From Liolophura sinensis (Eukaryota; Mollusca; Polyplacophora; Chitonida; Chitonidae), in the NCBI RefSeq assembly GCF_032854445.1, contig NC_088296.1, positions 22,931,853 to 22,995,852 on the forward strand: a DNA stretch of 64,000 bases. Direction: 5' to 3'. Shown here one piece after another: positions 1-9,451 of the stretch. Within the stretch, counting starts at the first letter, position 1; every line of letters starts with the position of its first letter. The notes beneath the pieces were generated by a model, which saw only the letters and a list, made by a program, of their open reading frames with translations, made no database searches and was not told the DNA's origin. Both the position numbers and the translations under genes were made by a program.

Positions 1-334
1 GTAACGGCAAATCCCAGTGTCGCACTAGTGACACTGCCATGCGAGTACAACAGCACCAGTGTGAACTCTCCAAGTATCGACTGGTACCTGCTTGCGAATC
101 AGCAAAGGCAAGGCGTCATGTCCGTTGGAACACGGAATAACATCACTGTGCACGAGAGTTACCGTGGGCGCGTTGCTAGGGGAGATCAAGCTTCATTGGT
201 TTTGATTGGTCCATCAGTACGTGATAGCGGGACGTATCTATGCCAGGTGAAAATATCAGGGGAGACGCCTAATTGGGCCAACGGACTGGTGTCACTAAAG
301 GTGATCAATCAATCGGAAGTGAATGTTTCCACAG
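1..334 (+). CDS. Ig V-set domain exon of an Ig-TM-propeller receptor (5' truncated by window edge)
   Basis: The frame is open from base 1 and encodes an immunoglobulin V-type domain. The B-strand cysteine is in TLPCEY, the core tryptophan in IDWYL, and the F-strand cysteine in the hallmark DSGTYLCQV, followed by a G-strand (LVSLKVI). Two N-glycosylation sequons (NST, NIT) and two more near the end (NQS, NVS) suit an extracellular domain. The exon ends at 334 before GTAACA, leaving one base (phase 1), the usual phase for Ig exons. Reading on without splicing gives an unrelated tail to 525, so splicing is preferred. The signal peptide and any further ectodomains lie left of the window. The next exons in compatible phase are 1837-1920, 2264-2371 and 2968-3920. 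The Ig call is firm; membership of the same transcript as the propeller rests on phase and order. Confidence 0.8.
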
Positions 335-781
335 GTAACAGGTTTTTACTTAGGTACTACTTCATGCTGTTTTATAATAGTAATCAGATATTTACTTTGT
401 ATCTTACAGATGAATATCTGTTGAAACCCTGGGCGGTATCATTCGTACTGAGAGAGAAGCTAGAAACAAAAGGCAGGCCGTCAATCAAATGTACAGAGTG
501 CTTTGGCTTTTCTAAACATTTCTAACAGAAACGACAAAATGTTATGCCTTGACCATTTTTGTAAACTAAAATTTCATAGAGTAAGATAAACGATAACTTT
601 AGGTCCCTGTATTGTTGTTATAAGGGATTTACACTTTCTGGGTGTAGCACTAAACCTAGAGCTAGAATTGTTTGGGAATAGTCCGGGTTAATTTAATAAA
701 GCGCCTAACTGCCAGCGGTTTGCATGTTATGTCTCTATAACTAAGGACATTCCAGCAATAATGCTTTTACTTAAACCACTT

Positions 782-788
782 TATATAT
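782..788 (+). promoter_or_regulatory. Possible TATA box for an internal alternative promoter
   Basis: TATATAT lies about 90 bp upstream of the ATG of the signal-peptide exon at 878-1022, inside the intron after the Ig exon. AT-rich sequence is common here, so this is weak support for an internal start site. Confidence 0.25.
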
Positions 789-877
789 GATATTCACAAA
801 TTTGACATTTGTGTCAGTGCAGCGCCTTCTCCATACGAACTGCTCAAGAATTTCCATTCCATTATATAGCTGTGGCC

Positions 878-1022
878 ATGAATTGTTCTCGGTCAAGCAG
901 CGCCGCACTTTGGGTTTTACTCGTCATTGATTGGATCATCCCTATGTGCTGCGTGCACGGGTTCTCTGAGAGTTACCGCGGCTTACATGCGAGGATTTCT
1001 CTATTCAGCAACATCATGATAG
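878..1022 (+). CDS. Possible alternative first exon with signal peptide
   Basis: From ATG at 878 the translation begins with a short polar N-terminus and a hydrophobic core (AALWVLLVIDWIIPMCC), then small residues (VHG) fit for signal-peptidase cleavage, then about 20 further residues. The exon ends at 1022 before GTAAGC, a good donor, again leaving one base (phase 1). It therefore joins in frame to the 1837 exon or the 2264 exon. If used, it would give a receptor isoform without the Ig domain shown here, or it is the first exon of a second gene copy whose Ig exon is missing. A short run (ESYRG) also occurs in the Ig exon and may be coincidence. No transcript evidence is available. Confidence 0.4.
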
Positions 1023-1836
1023 GTAAGCAAACAACGGACTATATAGGTGTAGCACAGAACAGGCTACATTTCCTACAGACACAAGCCGATTAAGCTATTA
1101 ATTAAAAGATTATAGCTTTCTACTCTTTCACCGCAGTGCTTTTATAATCAAGGTATCCCTTAGCTCCCTAGCCACAACTATGCAGTAACGGTAACACATT
1201 TATAGAACAAAATGTAAGAGAAGACCGTTTTTACATGTATCACTTAATGCTTTCACATCAGTTGATCAGGAATGCACTTCGAATAAAAAAGAGCGTAAAC
1301 ATGATTATTTTAGACCTTTAAATTCTTCGAAATATCTAGTTTTTCTACCAAAAATGAAAACTAATAAGAATAGTATGGAATAAAAAGGATTCGTTAAAGA
1401 AGTGGAAACAGTTCGAGCTAGCGGAAAGATACATTTTTAAAACTAGCAGCATCCTTTTGACTAATACCGTTGAGATCACGTGTTCTGGTCTAATACTGCA
1501 TATATATGGAGATCAAAAAAATGCTCCGGGATGATAAAAGCTAAGGATGACCTTGATAGATTCCTATATATCCTGATCTTCTTATGTGTGAGTGATTTAA
1601 TGACATCTTGGTGTTTTCTTCTCACGTGTCGTACATTCGCAGTGTCTCTCACACATGTTCACTTGACAAACTCCGAACACATTCTTCTTCTTTGCGAATG
1701 GGTATTTTAAGGCAAAGTAAAGGCATAAATGAATAAATCGCTGTAAAGGTTTTGCTCGGAGGAATGTTAGGGACTGTGTGGTAACGTATTCGATCTTGCT
1801 GTTTGAATGTTTCATGTCTTTTTTTTATTCCAAAAG

Positions 1837-1920
1837 CATTGCTAGGTGTTATTGTTGTTATCTCCACGATTCTCATCACTGTGAGTATGAAGTACCTCAC
1901 GGACTGCTATTCCAAAGACA
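1837..1920 (+). CDS. Transmembrane exon 1 of the Ig-propeller gene
   Basis: The acceptor is a T-rich tract ending CCAAAAG at 1836; the donor is GTAAGT at 1921. The 84-bp exon enters and leaves in phase 1. Joined to the Ig exon it reads A-LLGVIVVISTILITVSM followed by K and a polar segment KYLTDCYSKD, which is a single membrane span followed by a basic residue as expected for a type I protein. The exon could also be skipped, because the next exon has the same phases and also encodes a complete membrane span. Confidence 0.65.
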
Positions 1921-2263
1921 GTAAGTTATCCAGTTGTCTGCAAAGTATTTCAATTTTTCTTGGATACATGGGTGTATCTTTTGATTGTATCTTCTTATTA
2001 AAGTGTCGGGGGGGGGGGGAGATATAAACTGTAGTGCAATTGATTAGTTTATTGAATAAATATGCCAAAAAATCGAGTAATTTAGCATTTGTATGACAAT
2101 TTACAAACAATCGTCCAGCTAAGCAGCATGTTAAAATATGGCAATAACGTGCATTTTACACTTCGGAAATATTGATCCTTGAAATAATGTGTCAACTCGT
2201 ACTATAAATGATGCGAATAATTATTGTATACATGTATATAGCCCGATGTCCTGTTCTCCCCAG

Positions 2264-2371
2264 GTCTTCGCTGGGCAGTAGGAATACCCACAGGGATCAG
2301 TGGAGATTTATTGCTTATTGGCGTAATTTTATTGTTGGTCCGACTTAGGAAAACCCACACACCCCCGCCAG
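2264..2371 (+). CDS. Transmembrane exon 2 of the Ig-propeller gene
   Basis: The acceptor is CTGTTCTCCCCAG and the donor GTAATG; the 108-bp exon is phase 1 at both ends. The only open frame is the one dictated by its neighbours. It encodes a short lead-in and then a membrane span (LLLIGVILLLV) followed by RLRKTHTPPP, a strong basic stop-transfer and proline-rich juxtamembrane stretch. The terminal G plus TT of the next exon completes a valine codon. Since 1837-1920 also encodes a span with a basic residue on its C-terminal side, the two exons may be mutually exclusive alternatives. If both are included the protein is a two-span hairpin and the propeller would face the same side as the Ig domain. 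Confidence 0.65.
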
Positions 2372-2772
2372 GTAATGTATACAACAATCCGTCTACCTGT
2401 ATATATACTGATATTATTGAGCGTCCTTAGTGATGGCGCGTTAATTTGTGAATCACAGCGCAGTGCAGTTATTCAGGACACAGAACTGTGAATAATTAAA
2501 CACAAAAAGTAGTTCTAAGACCAGTAGGCCCTCACTATGAATCCAAGCAGGCCGTTGACGGCACCCGTGTAGTCGCTTGCTTAGTCCAACTTTTGCTGAA
2601 AACCAGCTGTCTACCACCAATATGGAAGTGTCCTTATTCGCACGCCAGATGTGGACAGTTCCTCAGTAACTACATAGCATTTCAGCTCTGAACACCAATA
2701 ACTGACCGCCATCGCTTCAAGTGAGGTATTCATAAGTAAATAACAAGAATAACTAAATAATAATTTGATCTG

Positions 2773-2892
2773 CTAATGCGGTCATGCGGTTTTCCACTGT
2801 GCTCTGTTCGATTTCTTCCCATGATAATGCTGGACGCCGTCGTATAAGTGAAATATTTTTGAGAACTCCAGTCAAATAAATAAATAAATAAA
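2773..2892 (+). repeat. tRNA-SINE, 3' part (plus orientation)
   Basis: A decayed copy of the window's main SINE, lacking the tRNA head. It keeps the TCTTCCCATGATAATGCTGG block, the GCCGTCGTATAAGTGAAATA block and a terminal (AAAT)n tail. It lies in the intron just before the propeller exon. Confidence 0.8.
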
Positions 2893-2967
2893 GAAGCTAA
2901 CACATAAACTGACTTAATCATTTTGAGTCGTGACTGTGAGGAATTAATTCTTTGTTTCTGTATTCAG

Positions 2968-3920
2968 TTAAAGGCGAGAAAACAGATGAAAAATGCCCAC
3001 TGGAAGTTTCTCTAGAAGATCTTACACTTGACAATCTGATTTGTGCTCAAACGCTAGTGGATGCCCCGGATGTCATACACTGCATGGTGCCCACGGGAAA
3101 CAAAAACAACTTCTATATATCTACAGATCATAGCGTTTACCTCTATGACCAGTCAGGTGACGAGTTTAAAGAAATCCGACTGGCACATGCGCACAACATA
3201 TTTATGATCTCGCTGGACAAAGGGAAACTTCTTGTCTCCACTTATCCTGTCGATGTCACAAGAAGAAGTTTTATTTTAAAGAGGACGGCGTCGAGTTCAA
3301 TAAAGAGGAACGCTGTGCTTCTGGTTGATCTCAAAACGTCGGCTGAAAGCAGCTCCAAATTAAGCTTTTCGACTATTGCACCATGGATCTGCGTGAACCT
3401 AAAAGGCGACTGGTGTGTGACGGATGCGCAAAAAGGACTTCTGCATATCTTAAAAAAGGGAGCAAAATCTGAAACCAAGAAAACTATTGGAGCTGGATTT
3501 CTGGAGAGTCCCTGCTGCGTCGTACAAAACAGCTCCGGGTGCTATATTATCGCTGACAGTCAGAAGCACGATGTTTACATATTCCAAAAAAACGGATGTT
3601 TCCTAACGTCTCTGAAAGTGAAGAACAGTGACAGACTCCCAGATAAAATGTCATCACCATTCCAACTGGCCCTAGACCGGAAGGATAAACTGTATGTGGC
3701 CGCAAAAGACAATGACACCGTCTACGTATTTTCTGCGTCTTTCGAGTTCCTTGGCAAGGTGCCATTTGGACCTACGGATGGTACAACGCACCTCACGTCT
3801 CTGATGGTCAACCCACTTGACGACACACTGTATGTAGCTTTCGGAACCACCATCAAAACCCTGTCCGTGGACTCGATAGATCTCACCGACTCCAACATGA
3901 ATGAACAGTCCACATGCTGA
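2968..3920 (+). CDS. NHL-like beta-propeller C-terminal exon of the Ig receptor gene
   Basis: The acceptor is TTTGTTTCTGTATTCAG at 2967; the exon enters in phase 1 and runs 317 codons to TGA at 3918. After a short acidic linker the protein is made of about six repeats of roughly 40-50 residues, each a short hydrophobic strand, a G/D-rich turn and a second strand. Examples are GNKNNFYISTDHSVYLYD, SGCYIIADSQKHDVYIF, KDKLYVAAKDNDTVYVF and DDTLYVAFGTTIKTL. This is the NHL/TRIM2-TRIM71-type propeller pattern common in bivalve TRIM-like proteins, but no RING, B-box or coiled coil precedes it. Here the exon follows membrane exons in matching phase. The propeller would be cytoplasmic with one membrane span. 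NHL propellers usually bind protein or RNA; the ligand here is unknown. The propeller is well supported by pattern, and its fusion to the Ig domain is supported by splice phase only. Confidence 0.75.
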
Positions 3921-4586
3921 CCAACTCGTGCTTTTTGATGTTTACTGTGTGTGTTGGGATTTCAAAATATTGATCGCCACAACCTTTATTTGGACATACA
4001 TTCTCGTGATCCATATCAGTTGCCATATCGTTGTAACGGCGTAAAACATCCATCAAACACATAAACCAATCGAAAATACTTTACATCTCCAAACAGATTG
4101 CTTTTCTCAAATTGTATAAAAAATGCATAGAAAAATAATTTGGCACGGAATTCTTAGGTATCCACTCTCTCGTATATGGTGGCATCGAGATACTGGAAGC
4201 GGTGGGTATGTTATGTGCTGTAAAGACAGAGTGTTAACATCTGCTTAGTGTACTTGACAAGCGACTATTTCGAGAAAATTGTGTAAGGCAGTATGCTATT
4301 TAAAATAACCTTAATCATACGGCAAGAGCTAAATAATGAGGATAAATATAGTACAATATACAAGAAATATACTCGTGCTGAAGTCTTCATGATTCTGTCC
4401 TTCTCGGGTTCAAAGGAAACTCTGGTCTTTGTGTTCATAGACAATAATTGCTAGGGAAAACAGATAAACATAGCAATTAGACCAACTCATATGACTATGC
4501 TGATTTATGTTCATGTAGTGGTACCAATTACTAGGAAATGAACAATACCCAGCGGTGGGTTGTGCTTCTTTTTCTCTTATAAAACT

Positions 4587-4766
4587 GAGGCTGACACACC
4601 TCAGATTTCTCCCGATTGCATCGAAACTGACACGGAACAATGTTCGGTTCTGGAGATCGTTTCCCCAGTGACACGCGCGGATGACAGCTTTATCCGATTT
4701 TTGTGCATGTCAGTAAGTCAGTATAATGAGATTGCCAGTAAAACATTCCAAGATTATGTTGACTAA
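4587..4766 (+). CDS. Possible small exon or chance ORF
   Basis: A T-rich tract precedes ACTGAG at 4589, followed by an open, acidic, Ser/Thr/Pro-rich stretch (EADTPQISPDCIETDTEQCS...) to a stop at 4764. It resembles a cytoplasmic tail and lies in the same strand after the propeller exon. Its acceptor phase (0) does not match the phase-1 exons upstream, so it would need another partner. Low confidence. Confidence 0.2.
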   Translation, partial: EADTPQISPDCIETDTEQCSVLEIVSPVTRADDSFIRFLCMSVSQYNEIASKTFQDYVD

Positions 4767-5290
4767 GATTAAGAATCGTAGCAATATGATAATCACAACG
4801 TAAAGTTTTCTTTCTAGGTTATTAGATGTACACCTCAACACATGTTCCTTAAAACAAAGCACTCATCGCTGTTTTTTTTTTTCACTCATCTAAATCCCAT
4901 TACACAAGGGCCGTCAGTAATATCCGTTCGGTAAGAGTCGTAGTTCCCGTGATTGTGATTTGCTTTAGCGAAAAACAAATAATATTTCAATGTTGTGTTT
5001 TTGCATAAAGCCGAGGAGCTTTTCAAAAAAATCGTCAGAATTCAAACTCCTGGTTGTAGATGAAAACTTCATTGTGTTGGATATTATTTGTCCTCATACC
5101 GTTTCAATCGCAAATGTAATGAACGTTTATCTTAACAGTACTTTACTTGTAATCATAACGATGTTTACCATTACAAGGGTCGCATGCACAAAGCGGCTGT
5201 GGGCTAAGTCGATTGTAATCATATGACCCGTGGTGACCATGATAACTGGTATGTTGCAAGTAATGTTCCTTAAATAAAAGGAAACGTTGT

Positions 5291-5503
5291 TTTTTATTTG
5301 ATAGGTGTTTTACGCCGCACTCAAGAATATTTCACTTATACAAGGGCGGCTAGCATTATGGTGAGATGAGACCGAGCAGAAGTCTAGTGAAACTCACGCA
5401 CCACCCGCAGATTGCTGTCAGACCTTTCCAAGTGTGACCGGAGCCTGTATAAATGCCTGGGCCATTGCCCCGCGCTGGGCTGCTAACCACCTCCACTACG
5501 GAC
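5291..5503 (-). repeat. tRNA-SINE, nearly complete with internal loss
   Basis: Minus-orientation copy: T-rich tail, then the block TGTTTTACGCCGCACTCAAG, the GGTTTCCT-type block, and at the right a diverged tRNA-like head (GCTGGGCTGCTAACCACCTC). The section between pol III box B and the body is shortened. Confidence 0.8.
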
Positions 5504-7879
5504 ACCGCTGCAGATATTATTTAGACACGTGATTAATTATTGGGCTGGCATGGGGCATGCGATGCGTTCCACTTCTCAGAGTCACTCATGCATTGTTACA
5601 TCAACGCACTGTAGGAAGGATTAACGGCTTAAGGATAAAACTCCATGGATGTACCATTGATGAATGTCATGGGATTGTCTGCTTAATTGTGTTTGGAATG
5701 TAAACTGAAGACCACTCGTAAACTGAAAAAATCAGCCTTTAAGTCCTTGGTTTGACTGCGTAAAAACGTCATGACCGTCGAATATATGGATTTTTAAGTA
5801 CAGGACGTGGCACTGAATAACTTTATCCCTAGATGTAGGGCCACTCTGGTCGTTTCTAAATGCCATACCTGTCAACCTGTTGTCACGAACGCCATCTATA
5901 AATATTCTATTACATTTTTTTCTTGAGCTTATGGGTTCAGTGTCTCACCTGCATTTTTACCTCTTTGTACGCTATAGCCTGCATTGTAACTCAGTCGAAC
6001 ATCCTCAAGGCTTCGGTGTATTTGACTTTAGTGTCATTGTACATACAGTACACATTCTGGAAATATGTATCAGTGTTGTAAACATATTTACGATCAAACT
6101 ATCTAGAATGTTCTTGAGTTAATGTGTAAATATGAGCGACGGAGTTGTGAAGCTCTCAGTGATTTACCCAAGTCCACTGGAGAGCAGTTATTTACTCAAG
6201 TCCAGATGAGTACGGTCATATTTACTGTCATTCACAGTGAAGGACTTTACCGGGTTTGGAGATATTGGCTTTCACGTCATTCGACATTGGTCATTTGTAC
6301 TCCAATTTCCATACGTAGCATTTTGTTAGCTTGTATTTCGCCACTTTATATTTTACGAGATATTTTTGTGGAGCTTCTATCGCTCATTGTCTCTTTTTAC
6401 AACCACGTACATTTCATCTCAGTTTACCCTGAAAGTTACTTTGTGTATATTTGCAAGGGGTGAAACATACATCGCCAGCTCGGGATCACGGACGCTTCAC
6501 GGGCAGTTAGAGATCAGACATCGTCAACGTTCTGTGACAGCTTGCCACTTATCGGACTGTCATCCTCTTTACTGTGAATTCTATATTTTCGTGAACTGAC
6601 TCGCCTCTGGAAGCCGGAACATTCCTTCCAGATTTAACGCTGTCATCTGTAAGAGACTATAGATTTTGTAAGTTTTTGTATTGTTCTGTATATTATTGTC
6701 AGTTGTATTATTTGTCTATTTTATTCAAACATATGTGTTGAACTTATTCAAATGTCTTCGTGTTTCTTTGTTTGATGTTGTGTAAGGCATATCGCTGATC
6801 TGAGAGTTAAACAAGCCAGCTTTTCCTCATCATTACTCTCCGATAGTGGTAACCTTACATCTTTCTATTTTTTCCCAGAAATTTATGATATGTATTGTTA
6901 AGTATGACGGTCTAAGTTGACTTCAGATATTTCACGGCACCTTTTGAAGGAACATTGCGGTCATTACAGGAGACAAAAACAAATTATCATTTTTGGTTTT
7001 CTGAAGCTGACTTTTCCAGTTCCATCCTGCCAGTTTAACCATTTCACACATTATTCAAGTGTTTGAAACAAAGCCTTTCAATTATGATCATTTATCCGGG
7101 ACCCACGTACATCTAATCACCACCTTGATGTCACATAACATGGCATCAAGCCACACGCTTCCATTCAACCACCCGCGGAGCTGACCACAAGAATGAACTC
7201 TTCTCAATGCTTGTCTGGACATTCATTGCATAATAACCTTCACTCAGAGGAGTCACTTAATTTTTCAAGGGCAGTACATGTCTCACCCGCACTAATTTTT
7301 CGTGTTTGACAGAGTTCTGACAAACTCCTTGACAAAGACCTATGCAAACCAACTACCAGCAACTCTCAGTAGCAGCTAGGGGCGAGGATCTCAACTGCTT
7401 CTCTAACTGACATTTTCTCGCTACGACATATCTGAAATACTGCCGATGTGGCGTTAAGCCATAATCATTCATTCTAAATAGCATGCTATTAAAAAAGATG
7501 CAATAAAAAAACCTGTGCAGTCAACTTCCTGTTTCGTTAGATTTCGACCCACATGGAATGTAACCCCTACAGAGGTAAAACATTTTCTAGATTACCATTT
7601 CATTCAACACTCCCAGATTTAGTTACCAGAGTTCCTGTCATATGACCCCCTGCTCCGCCTCACCCCACCTCCCCCACTCCCCACCAGGGTACTCCTCATG
7701 TAAGCCAACCCTAGCTCCACCCTAGTCACAGTAACTCTTGTCTGATCTCATATCCCTATCATCATCAACGTGAACAGATTTCAGGGTTTGTGTGACAGAA
7801 ATGAAATAGAGTGAATAAAATTTTGGGGAAAGGTAATTAAATCATATGTCCGTTTTGAGGGAATGATGACACAAACAGG

Positions 7880-7888
7880 TATATAAAA
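7880..7888 (+). promoter_or_regulatory. TATA box of the BTB gene
   Basis: TATATAAAA sits about 82 bp upstream of the ATG at 7970. This spacing fits a start site near 7910 and a 5' UTR of about 60 bases. There is no competing in-frame upstream ATG. Confidence 0.6.
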
Positions 7889-7969
7889 TCGCAAGGACGT
7901 CATTTTTCATAGCAGTCATAGTTTGTACTCTGGAAAAATAAGTCCGACAAAAGCCAGTGCGATCTAGCC

Positions 7970-9367
7970 ATGGATGAGTCCAATGTTTCTCTAAGACAAG
8001 GCAGTTTCTACGTCGACCCAAGCGACGGTCTATGTACTTTGGTAGGTTCTGAATATTTGGACCAGTCAACCTTGAATCAGACTAAGCGTTTTCCAGGAGA
8101 TACAGCTTTTTGCAACGCTGATGACGGAGATTCGAAAGCTGGCAACAGTCACCAAGACAGGGAAACAACCGACAATGTCAATGATAAAGACTTTGCAGAG
8201 AAGGGCTATGTGTATCAAGAAGACGGTGTTTACAATGAGAATGATAGCATCAAAGAGCAGACGACATATGGTGACGTCACGTTTTTCCACAACCCCAAAA
8301 GCCTGAGCGAGGATATGCGCACAATCATCAACACTCCAGAATTTTGTGACGTCACATTTGTAGTAGGAAAGACTAAATCGGAGGTTTATGGAGTGAAAGC
8401 TATCCTTGCCACCAGAAGCAGACACTTCCTCAACTTGATCACTTCTCATCAACGACTAGCAGCTCAGGAAATTGCATCTAGACGAGGGAAGAAACCTGGA
8501 CTATTCAGCCGCCTTTTTCGACGAAATAGATCCTCCAGATATCAGAAAATGGGGTCGAAAACCTGTCGAGGACTCGAGATACCAATAGAGGAGTTTGACG
8601 TCGACATTTTCCAAAGAGTGATGGTTTACCTGCACAGTGGTCGGGTGCACATTAACCCTGAGTCCGTCGTTGGCGTGATGAACGCTGCCGATACTTACGG
8701 TCTGCCAGATCTTAGAACAGCCTGCTTTGAGTTCGCCCACCACTTCATTCAGGTGAACACCGTGTTGTCCTTGCTGGTGTCTACTGAGGCCTATGCTCAG
8801 TATAAGTGGACGCGAATTCTCGCTCAAAGACTGCTGGAATTCATCAGTAACCGAGCAGAGGCGGTACTTTGTATGCCTGAATTTGAATCTCTGCCCAAAT
8901 CAACTGTTGTCATGATTTTACTTAGGCGAGACCTGAGAGCTAGCGAGGAGACAAAGTGGACAGCAGCCCTCCAGTGGAGCAGACGACATTGTCAGAAGAG
9001 AAGCAACAGCTATTTCCGGAGAACCGTTAGGATTTTTGCCCACAATGTCAACTTTATAGAGCTCCCGAAATATGTTCTGGAAAATGAGGTCAGGCCGCTC
9101 GGAGTGATACCTGATGATGTCATCATGGAAGCGTTTGCTCAGCAAACAAGAGATAGAGAGGTGATTGGACAAGAACAATCACGTGTCGCCCCACCGAAGC
9201 CACCGAGACGGAAACAAGCTCAGCAGAATCTTCGTCGTTCCGCTGCTTCTGCTGCCGCCATCTTGGCTCCACTGCGTGGATTTGTCAGGACTGCGTCTTC
9301 TCTCAACAACAGCAAGCGACGGAGCCAGTGCATGGAAGATGACGAAGTGCCGTTGAAATTGTCTTGA
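7970..9367 (+). CDS. BTB/BACK-domain protein, serine-enriched protein (gprs)-like
   Basis: A single uninterrupted 465-codon frame. Residues 1-110 are acidic and low complexity. A BTB/POZ domain starts near residue 115 (EFCDVTFVVG, then VYGVKAILATRSRHFLNLI). It is split by a basic insert (residues about 165-190, rich in R/K, GLFSRLFRRNRSSR) before the second half (LEIPIEEFDVDIFQRVMVYLHSGRVHI). A BACK-like helical domain follows (about residues 235-370). The C-terminus has PPKPPRR, an SH3-ligand-type motif, and an Ala/Arg/Ser-rich tail. This order, including the interrupted BTB and basic insert, matches the 'serine-enriched protein' family known from Drosophila gprs and molluscs. BTB-BACK proteins commonly dimerise and act as adaptors, often for Cullin-3, but that role is inferred. 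The intronless ORF, TATA box and AATAAA make a compact complete gene. Confidence 0.85.
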   Translation: MDESNVSLRQGSFYVDPSDGLCTLVGSEYLDQSTLNQTKRFPGDTAFCNADDGDSKAGNSHQDRETTDNVNDKDFAEKGYVYQEDGVYNENDSIKEQTTYGDVTFFHNPKSLSEDMRTIINTPEFCDVTFVVGKTKSEVYGVKAILATRSRHFLNLITSHQRLAAQEIASRRGKKPGLFSRLFRRNRSSRYQKMGSKTCRGLEIPIEEFDVDIFQRVMVYLHSGRVHINPESVVGVMNAADTYGLPDLRTACFEFAHHFIQVNTVLSLLVSTEAYAQYKWTRILAQRLLEFISNRAEAVLCMPEFESLPKSTVVMILLRRDLRASEETKWTAALQWSRRHCQKRSNSYFRRTVRIFAHNVNFIELPKYVLENEVRPLGVIPDDVIMEAFAQQTRDREVIGQEQSRVAPPKPPRRKQAQQNLRRSAASAAAILAPLRGFVRTASSLNNSKRRSQCMEDDEVPLKLS

Positions 9368-9445
9368 CCTGATTTCTCGAGAGAAATCAGTTTAGTGCTA
9401 CTATTCCTGCGTGTAACTGTTCGAATGCTCATATGCTTAATATTC

Positions 9446-9451
9446 AATAAA
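9446..9451 (+). terminator. Poly(A) signal of the BTB gene
   Basis: AATAAA lies 79 bp after the BTB stop codon, in AT-rich sequence, and gives a short 3' UTR. Confidence 0.7.

Larger units (their letters stand above)
3921..7869. other. Non-coding interval with one SINE and an LTR-like tract
   Basis: Apart from the possible exon near 4590, the SINE at 5291-5503 and the tract at 5870-6850, nothing coding is convincing here. The 5870-6850 tract is T-rich, carries several open frames of 70-113 codons without recognisable motifs, and looks like long-terminal-repeat-type DNA; no flanking target duplication was found. A C-rich stretch lies at 7645-7690. Confidence 0.5.

Noticed and set aside
5870-6850. 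Possible solo LTR with several 70-113 codon frames
   Set aside because: LTR-like composition, but no terminal TG/CA pair with matching target duplication could be fixed, so it is only mentioned as an interval note.
8066-8827. Minus-strand frames opposite the BTB gene
   Set aside because: Shadows of a well-supported coding frame on the plus strand.
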